From positions 21,741 to 85,740 of the forward strand of contig JAHLWZ010000714.1 of assembly GCA_020536535.1 (NCBI GenBank): DNA of 64,000 bases, given 5' to 3'. Of the stretch, positions 10,365-22,225 are shown piece by piece (position 1 is the stretch's first letter; every line of letters begins with the position of its first letter). The notes under the pieces are model-generated. The model searched no databases. It was given only the letters and a program-made list of their open reading frames with translations, and had not been told where the DNA came from. The stretch comes from Pelomyxa schiedti. Lineage: Eukaryota; Evosea; Pelobiontida; Pelomyxidae. The position numbers and the translations under genes are program-made.

Positions 10365-12516
10365 TTACAATGCACAAACCTTTTTCGGAGTTAGGGTAAT
10401 TTTGTACAATAGGGAATAGGGTACCAGGCTTGATGCAACCATGTTGACACTCTGACCAGTCTCCTTTGTCTTGGTGGTCTCCTTCACAGTCGTGCCCTCA
10501 GGTTTTTTGGTATCTCCTGAGCCATCCTCAGGTTCACATTCATATGCACAGTTGAAGTCATAATCGTATTCATAATCATAGTCATCCCCGAAAAGCTCCA
10601 TTCTCTGCTTTGCTTCCCTCCAAGCAGCAGCAGCCTCCAATACAGCTGCACGTGCACGTTGAAGGTCTTCAACAGTCTGAACATCATCAAAGAAATGGAG
10701 GGTTCGGCGCCATTTTCTCACTTGTCCATCCCAGCTTCTCTGTGGTACAAATGGTGGGTTAAATGTGAAATTGAGACCTCCCGTTTCTCAACCTTGGAGC
10801 ATTTCTGGAATTTGTTTGGAATAACTGGGTCACCACGCTGTGTTCTTGTTGCAAGTCTGGTGTAGTTTTGGTATCCCACAGTTTCAATACCATAGTCAAT
10901 TTGTTTCTGTCTAGCAGCCAGCCTGGCTTCATCCGTTTCTATTGAAGGTGAGAGGGGTTCCGAGAAAATTTGAAAGGATACCAACGCCAGGTGATATCAC
11001 TGGGTTTCCAAACAAAAACACTCCAGATCGCACAGGTGTGTTACTGCCAAGAATTGGGTGCTCCTTTGTTGGAGGAGTCATAAAGAGCACGGGGAGTGCA
11101 GTAGGTTGTGAAGGGGACTTAGGGGTCGGCGGTACAAAAGGTATTATTGGAGATAGTGGTGCCATTGGAATTGGTGAGCATAACGGCCCACCACTAAACG
11201 ATGTGTGGTTGACCGGAGTCCGGAACCCTGGGGTCAAAACGGGAAGTATTGGCAGGGATTTCGAGAGAAGAGGAACGTTATTCGCTGCTTCAATCTAATG
11301 AAGATGTTTAGCAAACCAAATGTCTGGCAAAATAACATACCATAGCAGAGATTTCTTGCAGCACTTGTCGATTGAGGCCTGGTGGAGCAAACTGGTGGTT
11401 CTAAGAAAGTATGTCAGTTCTATGAAAAAGAATTTATCAATTTTTACACACAGCTCTCAGGGAAAGCAAAAATGATCTCTCGTACACAAGACGTGCTTTG
11501 TCATTCTCAGAATCTCTCTCATGAACACTTGCAGGACAAAGCACTGTCTTGATGGGAGTGAACTCAGGAGTCGAGGGATTGAAAGGCTTTGCTGTTGGTC
11601 CGTCTGCTTGCTTAGCAGTACAATCAGAGACAAGGTTAGTCTCTTGTGCAGAGTCACCCACAGAGGATTCCTCCAACTTCTTCATTTTAGATTGGAAGCT
11701 CTCTGACTGAATGGTCGGCGAAAAACTTCTTCCGCTCCAGGAAGAATTCCACGATTCTGTCCCAACTGGGGTTGTAGACATCGAAGTATTAGGTCTCGCT
11801 TTGAGAGGTGTCGAGACAGGTGTCGGCAATAGTGAGATCTTGGGCACGCCACAGTTGATAGAATCCGATCTCGTAGCGGCGACGCCGGGCAAAGCCGGAT
11901 CCGCGTTCTCGTCAATTGCAGTCGGCTTTGGGGTCACAGAGGAGAGGAGACAAGCGCCTTTTGCGCTGCCATTGTTGAGATATGTCATCGTAGTAGTAGT
12001 CGTAGTCGTAGTAGTAATCGTCTTCGTAGGCGTGGCATCAGTGTTGCAAGATTTTCTTGTGATTGAGATCACAGTCGGTGAGGAGGAGGAAGAGGGCGAA
12101 GGAGAGGGCAAGCTAATATTAGCTCCCTGAGCAGTTGCATGTCCGGGGAATTGAGATGCCAGTGCCACAGGCGCCGACGTCGGGGTGTTGCTATTATTAG
12201 TACGGCCTTTATTATTTGTTGCTGAGGCGGTGGCATTTGACACCATTTGCGTGCCTGAGATCTTGGATGAAGACGATGCCAGAGACGGCTTGCGGATCTG
12301 CACAGTGTCATTTACGAAGGCGGAAGGAGTGCCTGTTGCCGTTGCTACTGCCGCTACCGCTGCTGTTGTTCCTGTTGCACTATTAATAATACTGGCTGGC
12401 AGTGCTGGTATTGTCACGACTGGCTTTGTCGTCGCCGACTTGAGCGGCAGATCCGCGGCCCCTTTCCTCTTGTTGACGTTGCTGGAGAGAACGCCCAGTG
12501 CTACGCGAGAAGTCAT
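10365..12516 (-). CDS. SLBP: Histone mRNA stem-loop-binding protein
   Basis: ATG 12516 opens a ~355-residue disordered Ser/Thr/Pro-rich exon. Then come NHQFAPPGLNRQVLQEI, a Pro-rich exon, and the RNA-binding domain. Splicing GTATCC...CAATAG gives SPGVETDEARLAARQKQ, followed by DYGIETVGYQNYTRL. A GTTGAG donor joins PNKFQKCSK to RSWDGQVRKWRRTLHFFD. This is the SLBP domain (TDE...RQKQI.YGK.T..Y, PNKF, SW..Q...W...LHF.D), which grips the 3' stem-loop of replication-dependent histone mRNAs for processing and translation. Human SLBP has TPNK here; this gene reads IPNK, so the phospho-threonine is absent. The C-terminus is helical (LQRARAAVLEAAAAW) and acidic (DDYDYEYDYD), with the stop at 10365. 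The gene implies that histone mRNAs here end in stem-loops. Confidence 0.9.
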
Positions 12517-13479
12517 TTCCGCGAGTCAGAGACGTACGTTTCGTTGCCTGCTGCGTGTGTTGGGTGTGTCGGTTTATGTGCCGCACTCGAGTGCTTGTTG
12601 GTTTGCTGGTGTTGGTACCAACCAAGCCTTGTGTGGGGGTGCGCGCGTGGTTTGCGTTTGTTGTTGGTGTTGCTCCTGCTAATTAGAAAAAGAAAAAAAA
12701 AAGGAAGCAGATTCGGCCATTATAAAGCTCGTCGGGGCTTTCTATTTTTTGGACTTTTGACTGTTGTGAATTCTACCTCACCAAAAAGTGCCGGAAATAC
12801 ATGCGGACCGAGATACGGCCCCTGGTTCCCTCAGTCTGGTCACGTTTTTCCCTATGACACAAAAGTGAAGATGCCCACTCTCCGTAGGGATTTCGCCTTC
12901 CACTTTTCTGTGATGAGAGACTGAGCCCCTAAGTAACTGTTGCACGGTTCATTGTCCTGGTTGGGGGAACCCGATTTTCAAAAATAATTCTTGGGAAGAA
13001 AAAGCCTCCTTACAAGTGCCTGAGGGGGACGTCGAGAATCTGTGGGATGAATCAACAATATGTTTGCTCGTTCCGACAACGCTGTCTGGTGACTGAACCT
13101 CAACAGCAAATTTTTTCCAGCCTGTCTAAAAGAGGGAAACCTGCAACTCACCTGCTCCTACTGGCTTTTTCCTTCTTTCATCACTGTTGGGATGGAAAGG
13201 AAGATGTTGGGGTCCTCCTCCTCCTTGACCCTGTCAATAGTTTTGTTATTCGGCTCACAGCCTTCTCATCCTGTATTCGGATTCCTTCTTTGGCAAAGGT
13301 GGATCTAACTTGAGCGAGGAAAACTGCTAAATCTGAAACCCTTATCTGTGCATCTTTGTTACAATGCTCAGGAAGGCGGTACAAAGGCTAGAACACCTCA
13401 AAAACAAAAAACAAACCAAAAAATAAAGTAAACAACAAACCAACCTTAATTTATTGTGGCAGGCAGACGAGCGAACGAA
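12517..13479. other. Intergenic between SLBP and the TIG gene; one possible small minus-strand frame
   Basis: The stretch separates two divergent starts. A minus-strand open frame 13181-13384 contains DLAVFLAQVRSTFAKEGIRIQDEKAVSRITKLL and may continue through a short intron into TGWKKFAVEVQSPDSVV near 13090, but it lacks a convincing ATG and any recognised domain. Plus-strand frames are shadows of the GC-rich SLBP 5' end. Confidence 0.35.
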
Positions 13480-16400
13480 ATGTCACGGCGTCTTATAATA
13501 TTTTTCACCTACCTGCTCACAGTTTGCGGGTCCATTGCACCATTCACTGAGGATTGTACTTCCAGCTTCACGGCGGCCAAATGGAGGTTTCTCTCATGCA
13601 CTGTGGAATTTTAGTTCCTTTCGTTTTCCTTGTTTTATTGTGGTTTGTTGCCAGTCAAGGCTTTCTGTGTTGGTATCTCACCAAATACACAGTGGGTGGT
13701 CACATTTGTACATTGGAGGCTACGAGAGCAGATGCGGGGACTCGCCCTCAGGATCGGCATGTTATTTCCAAGGAGGAGGCGGCGACCGCTACATATCTTC
13801 CCAAGTAGTTGATGTCTCCACCTATGACGTCATGAGAATCAGATTCAATCTCCGCGTTGGAGACAGCAGCGTGAGATTCGCGTGGACTTGCAGCGGGCCC
13901 GATTGGACCAGCAATTACCCACAGCTCGAAGCCCAGCGTGATTCCTCAGGCTGGAGTGTCATCGACAGCTACCCCAGAATGGGAAGCTGGGGAAGCTATG
14001 ACTATTCTGTAAATGTGGGAACCACCTCAGGAATGGAGTTCAGATGGTACCAGCACGGCGGATCGGACTTAACAATCGACTATGCCCTATGGGGAGTCGA
14101 TTCAATATGGGTTCAGGGAGTAAATTGTGTGCTGCCCCTTCTTGTCATCATATTTCGTTTTCTTTTTAGTTTTAGTGTTAAATTTTCGCGTTTACTGACT
14201 GAGATGTGTAAAAAGGGCCCGTTGTATCCAGTGTGACAAGACCTCCAACGACTGGGGGCAGTGTCACTATCACTGGAAACTATTACTTTAGTGGTTGTAC
14301 AGCAACTGTTGGTGGGGCTGCTTGTACCAGTCCCGCGTATTTATCTGCAACGTCTATGACTTGCGATGCACCAGTACGTTTTTTTTTTTTTTTTTTTTTT
14401 TGGGCAGTTATAACTTGGTTTCCTAATTTCCGTACGTAGGGTGGAACAGGTTCAGGACATGAAATTAAAGTTACTTGTGATATCTATAGCAGTCTTGCCA
14501 ATACCCTTTTCTCGTATGCTGGTAATGATACGTCTGTTTTTTTGCCTTGAAGATGACATTCTGTTGCAGATCCAACTATCTCTTCAGTTCCATCTATTGG
14601 CACTTCTGGGGGAACGACACAACTCCAGGTTATTGCCCTCTGGGTTTACCCTTATATCTGAATACCATTTGCTCCACATGCACAGGGAACAAACTTTGGG
14701 GGTGGTCCTCCCTCGCCCTACGAAATTACTGCTACCTTTGGTGGTGCAGCAGCAACTGTTACCTGGGTTTCCCAGACAACTTTGACACTCACTATCCCCC
14801 CTGGCAGTGGCTATGCTTCAGTGCAAGTTACTGTTGATGGACTGACGAGCAATGTGTATACATATGCTTACTCGGGTTCGTTAATTCGACTTATGTTATT
14901 TCACTTACTGGTTTGAATAGCTCCCTCCATTTCCTCAATCACCAATCCTTCAACAACTGGTGGACAAATTACAATCACTGGCGATAATTTTGGTCCTTCT
15001 GGAACCCTTGTATCTGTTCTTGTTGATGGAAAAGAATGCACCAATCCTTCAGTTGTTGCTCATACCCAAATGACTTGCACCGTTGAGCCTGGAGTGGGGA
15101 CGGGACTCTCTGTCGTGGCAAATGTTCCTGCTTCCAGTGGACAGCAAGTTAGTGTGGCTACGTTTTCCTATGAGGCTCCTCAAATATTCTCTTTTTCATC
15201 CCCAAGTACTGGCACCTTATCAACTCCGATAGAGGTTTGCAATATGGGAATACCTGACACTTTATTCACTGGTTTTTTCACAGGGAGATAATTTTGGCCC
15301 AGGGGGTGCTTATCAACTCTATATCCTTTTTGATGGAATTCAACAAAACTGTGTTTGGGAATCTCAGACATCTATGTGGTGCCCAGTACCAACTGCAACC
15401 AATATGGGTTAGTAGAGTTTTGTATTGAGTGCTTTGTGACTTTCTAAAGGTTCTCATTCTGTTGTACCTGTCATTGCAGGGAATACTGGAAGTTCTTTTG
15501 ATTTTACTTATGATGGTTTGAAAAAAATTTCTTTGGTTGGTTCTCATTTTGGCTAGCACCTCAAATTACCTCGGTTTCTTCTATTTCTACAGTTGGCGGC
15601 CATATTACAATTACTGGACTGAACTTTGGTCCAACTGGAACACCTGTATCAGTAACAATTCAGGGACAGACGTGCTCTTCCCCAGTTGTAGTTTCGCATA
15701 CCAGCTTAACTTGCGATTTTGGAACCGGCACAGGGGCTGACTTACCTGTCGTGGTGACAGTGGGAAGCAAGTCTGGTTCTGGATTGTTCTCATACCAACG
15801 TAAAGCCGTTTTTGTTTCTCTCAAAATCTAAGTTACTCTAGCACCTCGAATTTCTGCCATAGAATCTCCGTCTACTGACGGTGCGGGCACTGTGACAATT
15901 ACGGTAAGTTTGATATCCCCTTCGGGAGATCACTCATGCCTCAAAGGGCGAGAACTTTGGTCCTGGTGGAGCTTATCAAATTAATGTTATCTATGACACT
16001 GAGAGTACAGTTATTGCTGCAACTTGGCTCTCTGATTCTACTATTGCTGTACAGTTCCCTCCTGGGACTGGCTACCACTCCATATCTGTCTCTGTAAATG
16101 GTGTGGAAAGTGTGACCCCTTTTACGATGTCCTACCAAGGTACCCTCTTCAAAGGAAAGCTTCATTAATAACCCTCTAAAAAGCTCCTGTCATTTCATCT
16201 TCATCTAACGTTGAAACTACTGGGGGTTCTGTTACCATTTTTGGCAACAACTTTGGACCTCTTTTATCCACTGTCTCGGTCACTTTCAATGGAGTAGCTT
16301 GTTCTGAAGCATACGTGGTCCAAGCTCATGTACAGGTTTCTTGCAAGGCCAGTGCTGGCGTGGGAACAGGAATTCCAATTTTAATGACAGTGGATGGAGG

Positions 16401-19381
16401 GGTACAAGGCTCTGGCTTTGGCTCGTACAAAGGTACAAGGTTACGGCATATTCGTTTTCTCTGATAAATTGTAGCACCCACTGTTTCCGGGGCTTCAAGT
16501 CCAACTGAAGGTGGTTCTTCAGGACTCATTATGGTATTGGAGATGCCTGTTCTGTTTTATTGTAAACCCCACACAGGGAACGGGATTTGGTCCTGGAGGG
16601 TCCTATGCTGTTTCAGTTACTTTAGACGGGTCGTCATGCAGTTCCCCTCTTGTGCTTTCGCAAACAGTTATCAGTTGCAGCTTCCCTGCTGCTGTTCTTC
16701 AGAATGATATAAGTACTGGCACTTCCCTTATCCAACTCTTGTGCCAACGTTTCCCTTCCAGCTCGTAATCATACTGTCTATGTCTCTATTGCTGGACAAG
16801 TTTCCAATTCTGCTCTTTGGTCTTATTCTGGTGAGGCTGAGCTTTTCGTAAGAATTTTTATAACTGGCAACTAGGACCAAGTATTTTTTCCTGTACAAAG
16901 CCGCCTACAACAGGTGGAACTATTGTAATCAGTGGTTCAAGCTTTGGTCCCACAGGAACAGTTTCTTGTGTCACTGTTGGCGGACTAACATGCTCCAACC
17001 CTTACACTGTTGCTCATACCTCAATTTCTTGTGATGTCTCGCCGGGAGAGGGAATAAATCAAGTGATTGAAGTGCAATCACCGTGCCCTGATGGGAAATA
17101 TGCTTCAGCAGCAGTTTTCAGCTACCAAGGTACTTCTTCGTAGTCCTTCTGGATTCTTTTGACTGAGGTGCGTAGGACCTTCTATTTCCAGTGTCAGCAG
17201 TCCTCCAACATCTGGAGGAGCTATTGTACTGACAGGAGAAAACTTTGGCGCGCTGTTTACAGCTGTCCAGGTCTCAGTCGATGGCGTTGCATGCCCAATA
17301 ACTGGATTCACGGCTCACACATGTATGGCAAACCAAAATAACGTTTTCGACTAAGTGAACCTCCATCCAGCGATAACCTGCACGGCACCAAGTGGGACAG
17401 GTCTGCCTACGTTGACCCTTGTTGTAGCTGGAAATACACCTGCTCTTACTCCTATGAGCTATCTTCACCCCTCTATTGAATCCACAACAACAGTGGGGAC
17501 GGATGGGGGTACCACCGTGATCACTGGCTCCAATTTTGGTTCAGGGACTCCGATACCCCAAGTTACAATAAATGGACAATCTTGCCAAAATGTGGTTATC
17601 CTTTCCTCCCATACGAGATTACAATGTCTTGCTCCTGAAGGCTTTGGCTCCTCCTCTGTGATGACAGTAGCAGTTAATGGACTAGTAAGTGATAATACTG
17701 CCTTCCCCTATGCAGGTAAATTTACGACCCTGTTCTCTGCCTTTCCATTCTGATTACCTTGATAGTTCCAACAATTTCCAGTATTACATCCACGCCGACA
17801 ACTGGTGGTTTTACGCTTATTACTGGCACAAATTTTGCGGCCTCGATCAGTGCCGTTTCTGTTCAAATTGGCGGAAGGCCATGCACAAATCTTCACTACA
17901 CTGAGGAACACACGCAGCTCAACTGTTCCGTCAGTGAAGGAGTTGGCCAACAGTTAACTGTGTCACTCAGTGTTGGTGACCAATCTTGTGGCTTTTCCAG
18001 TGGGTTCACTTATGAAGGTATTGAGGCTTTTGTAGCTTTCTTTGTTCTAAAACCAGTAACCTTAGCACCTGCTTTGGTTTCTGCTTCATCGGCTAAGACT
18101 GAGGGTGGTCTTGTTACATTGCTTGGCAAAAACTTTGGCCCCTTGGGCACAACCGCCACTGTTACAGTGGCTGGTGTAAAGTATGAAACTGGCTTGGTTT
18201 CAGTGGCTCATACTCAAATTTCCTTTACTATCAATCCTGGGACAGGCTCGTCCAAAGTTACTCAGGTCACAGTTGCCAATCAGGACTCTGTGGCTATGAT
18301 GATATACAGCTATTCCAGTGCGATTGCTTTTCCACTTGTTGTAGAAATTTCTTACGATGAGCTCCCTAGGTCCGATAGTGTACTATGCTACAGCCACAGA
18401 TTTTGCAGGAGGATTTACCCGTATTGAAGGAGACAACTTTGGCACTGATACATCAAAAATAGCTGTGACTGTTGGAGGAAAGCAATGCACTGGTCTTACA
18501 TTAGTAGCAGACCATGTGGCACTTAACTGCTCCATCGTAGCTGGGACTGGCAAAAATCTCAGTGTTGTTGTCGAGGTGGATGGGCTAATGGGCTCGGCAC
18601 CTGTATTTAGCTACGTGGACTTTATTCCTCCAAACTGCACCATTTCAGGGGATCGTGGATCCCAGGGAAAAGACTTCGATGTCAGCATCGATTGCTCAGA
18701 GGCTGTATTCGGGCTGGAGCTAAGTGATATTATCACAGTTGGATGCGGTGCAGAGTGGATTTCTGGACAAGGCTCAGCCTACGTTGTTAGCATGCAAAGG
18801 AACAATTCTTCCCCGAACTGCACTATTAAACTTCCACCGGGAGCAGTACAGGATGCAGGAGGCAACCCCAATCCCGCCTCGAATCTTTACAGAGTTGTAT
18901 TCTCAAGTATGCTTCCTTCCTGAGTTTGCCTTGATTCTCAACTCTAATACTTCTCCTTCAGCCAATAATAATTCGAAGCTAACAAGAAGGCTCATTGGAG
19001 TGATCGGAGGATGCATCCTTGGTGCCGGAGCTGTTACAGGTGCTGCTGTTTGTGCGGGGCTATATTTCCGGTATGTCCCAAATGCAAATAAACTAAAATG
19101 AACTTACTCCTTGATAGGAAGAAGAAAAAGGAGCCTGTTCCACCCCTTAACATTCCAATGGAAGTCCAACAAGAATCTTCTTTCGTGCCTGTGGTTTGTG
19201 CATTTCAGCAATTATGACTTTCCCCTAACAAACATTTCAGGAGGAAACCTCAATGTATGCCTCAAATTCAGGAGGATCTGACCCGGTGGAGACTGATGAA
19301 TATACCCAATCAATAACTGTATCTGTTGGTTCTGGCATTGACGCAGCTCCTCCTTACAGTTCAACTAATGAAGGAGTCTAA
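13480..19381 (+). CDS. Large IPT/TIG-repeat cell-surface protein with reelin-like N-terminal domain
   Basis: ATG 13480 encodes a signal peptide (MSRRLIIFFTYLLTVCGSIA). A first intron joins KWR to LSVLVSHQIHSGW. The next ~150 residues (GGYESRCGDSPSGSACYF, DVMRIRFNLRVGD, GMEFRWYQHGG, YALWGVDSIWV) resemble a reelin-type jelly-roll subrepeat. About 14 IPT/TIG Ig-like domains follow, each opening (A/G)P-x-I-S-S and containing TTGG...ITG-x-NFGP; many carry paired Cys. Many introns fall at domain boundaries. After a Cys-containing membrane-proximal domain there is one TM helix (GVIGGCILGAGAVTGAAVCAGLYF), then KKKEP and a ~90-residue cytosolic tail to the stop at 19379-19381. AATAAA lies at ~19451. 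Such proteins act in adhesion or self/non-self recognition (compare Dictyostelium tiger proteins). Type I topology is clear; the ligand is unknown. Confidence 0.88.
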
Positions 19382-19520
19382 AGTGATTTTGGTGCAAACA
19401 TAGAAGCAGTTTTGGCACAGTAAATCTGTAAATTATTCTATGTTGTTGAAATAAAAGAAGTGCCATGGTAATGGCAGAAACGAAAAGAATCAACTTCCAA
19501 AAAAAAAACACTCTTTTAAA

Positions 19521-21893
19521 CTACAAGGAGTTAGGTACACGCTTTCCCACTGTCACGTCTCCCATTTCAACAGGCCCAATTTGGAATGCTATTGCTGTTG
19601 TGTGGTCCTGTTTTGTCCACAGAGGTTAGATAGTGGAAGGCAAATCATACAACATACCATTTTGCCAGGGTATTTTTTGTAATCAGTGGGTTGTTTGAGT
19701 CCTGGATTTGCTTCCATGTATTCCCGTGCGGGTGTAGTTGTTGCAATTGCATGTTCTACAGCCACATTTACCATTTCTGAGGGTGATACAGAGTGCTGGC
19801 TATACAGATCCTGTATTGGTTTGAGTGATGCTACACAAAAATTTGTGGGAAGTTACATTTATAAAATGGGATAAAAATTTAGTTTTGGCCACTTCCAGAT
19901 CAGGTCGTGGAATATCAGGCCAGTCATTTGCAGGAATACCCAAGTCTTTGGGTGTATTTCCAAGTTGAACTGGGTCGAAATTGTCATATATGCCTAAGAA
20001 CAACTGGTTGATATTGATAGTTCGTTTTTTGGAGAGGGCAAGAAAAAGGTACCATCTGTAACAAGCATAACGACATCCCCAGGCTTACACAAGTGGTAAT
20101 AAAGCTGCAAGTTGCGTAAATCAGGACTCCCTTGGCCAATGTATGGACCCAACCGGCCTCCTGGGTCACGCAAGTCAACACACCTGAGGAAAGAAGTTAC
20201 TCAGTTGCAGAAAGAAGTATTCACTTAGTATCCTTAACCTGTTTCCACTGGTGATGTCAGATACTTCTTTCGTTTCCAAATTCCAGTGAAATGCTTTGCA
20301 ATCACCCACACTAACAATCACTGCTGCCCAGTCTGGGGGTGTGTCAGACAACTGATTTCTATAAGAGAGTTCTAAAACGGGAGAAATCAAACTTCGATGA
20401 TAAAACAGCAGAGTAAAGTTGTTGTTCCAGCATCCCAGATATTCTGTGATTGTTCACTAATCTTTTCATTCGCCTCACATGTTGCACGAAGGAGTTTTCT
20501 TCCAATTTCCTTCATATTTTATCAATGGAGATGGGCAATTTAATTGGAGAACCTGTAAATCGTTGACACGTTCTGTTCTATCGGGAATATACTGCATGAC
20601 ACCGTCAATGGCATTTCTTGCTGCTTTAAATGCACGCTCCCCCCAATTGCACCCATCTGCTATTGCTATGAGTGCTCTATTTTCGTATAAAATCGCACAA
20701 AAACTATCTTTTGGTGCATGGCATAGAGTAAGTTTAGAGAAAGTGCCCATTGAGACGGCCTACCCGCATTAGGTTCACCATCACGAATTTGTACACCAGG
20801 GCGTGTTGTAACAAGTGGATATGTTGATACACTGCGGGCACATAGCATAGGTAAATTCACATATTCTGACCGATACTCTACCCGACTGCATAGGCACATA
20901 TTATCGAGAGAGTATGTTAGTTTGTTATTTTACCTCCAATTACCACAAAAGAAGATTTCCCACAATATGGTATTAGAAAACTACACTGCCACGCCATAAA
21001 ACCAACCTTGGTCCTTTGACAGCCTCGACCCTAGCACGAGGCAGCCCCATATAGAACTTGGCAGCCACGTGCATAATAACACCCCGGTCGTCCCTGACCG
21101 TGGAGCTTGTCTCGGCAGCCGCGGCGGTAGCCATCTCGGCCCAGGGGCCCCACGCCCCCACCGCCCCCGTCCACGCCCCGTCGTGGCCGTGCGGGCACGA
21201 GAAGGACACGGAGGTGCACCGCGAGGACGTGGACATCGACGAGCCCGGCGAGTCTGAGCGAGGGCAGGCGGCGGTGGCCGAGGCCGAGGACGGGGGCGCA
21301 GCCGCAGCGAGGGTGACGTGGACGTGCGAGGGGGGCGGCGGGTACGACACGCAGAAGCAGCCGCACACGGGGCACCGAGGGGCCGCGGCCGTCGTGGCCG
21401 TGGACGAGGAAGACCACGAGAGCCTCCGCTGGAGCTGCTGCTGCTGCTGCTGCTGCTCCACGGGGGCCAGCGGCGGCGTCGTGGTGCGGGCCGAGGACGA
21501 GGGCGGGGAGCGAGGCGACGGCGGGCCGTTGTAGTCCGCGGGCGGCGAGGGCGACGCCGCCGACGAGGTCGATGTGGTGCAGGTCGTGGTCGTGGTGGCG
21601 AGCGAGATGTAGGGGCTCGACGTCGTGAGCCCGCTGCAGTTTGCGTCCGCGATGCTGTTGTGGGCGTACGCGGCTGCCTGGTGCGCCGTGCTTGGCACCG
21701 AGGACATGGACATTGCCGGCCTGTGGCCGTGCGGCCTGGCCGCCGTGGTGTTGGTCCTCTGGTACTGGTACTGCCTCTGGTTTTGCTGCAGTTGCTGCTG
21801 TATTTGTTGTGGCACTGTTGGGGTTGCTGACGGGGATATCGAGGGTGTTGGTACTACTACCTGGGGTGGCGGTGGTGCTGCTGTACCACTCAT
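19521..21893 (-). CDS. PP2C-like (PPM fold) protein with long disordered N-terminus
   Basis: ATG 21893 (MSGTAAPPPP) begins a ~300-residue, very GC-rich exon of Pro, Gln, Ser and Ala tracts. It also has a CPVCGCFC cluster and ends AKFYMGLPRARVEAVKGP. Downstream exons form the PPM core: FCAILYENRALIAIADGCNWGERAFKAARNA in place of the usual DGHGG motif, WAAVIVSVGDCKAF for the central G-D pair, PGDVVMLVTDGTFF for the DG motif, and KM-DHTTAIAF for the final D-N segment. The final exon ends GKRVPNSL with the stop at 19521. PP2C enzymes are metal-dependent Ser/Thr phosphatases, and several metal-binding Asp positions are kept. The altered first motif places it in a divergent subgroup whose activity is uncertain. 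The closest annotation would be PPM-type phosphatase-like. Confidence 0.7.
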
Positions 21894-22225
21894 TTTTTTT
21901 CCCTCTTTGATGGTGGGTGATGGGTGTCGTTGGTGTGTTGTAGTGAAATTGGTCTTGTTTTTTGTTTTTTTTTTTTTTTTTCGTTTTCTCTTTCAGGGTT
22001 TTTTCTTCACGTTGTGCCGCCGGCCTCGGGTGCCGAAAAAAGGTGTTTTTGGCCGAAAATTACCAATTTAATACGTTAGGCGAAGGGGACGTGCTTTGAA
22101 TTGTGGTGAAGTTCTCCTTTGTTTGTCTTAGTGTGCCTTTCTGTGTGTTGTTGGGTTTTGGAATTTCTTGTCTGTTGGCAACTGGGGAGGTGCTTGGGGT
22201 TGCAAGTTTTGGATACAAGCCACTT
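21894..22225. other. 5' region of the PP2C-like gene / 3' end of the Trk gene
   Basis: It contains a T-run at ~21960-21980 and no supported gene. Open plus-strand frames here are antisense extensions of the GC-rich first exon at 21.0-21.9 kb. Confidence 0.4.

Noticed and set aside
21058-21910. Plus-strand open frames up to 170 codons
   Set aside because: Antisense shadows of the PP2C-like first exon; arginine- and valine-rich low complexity with no domain.
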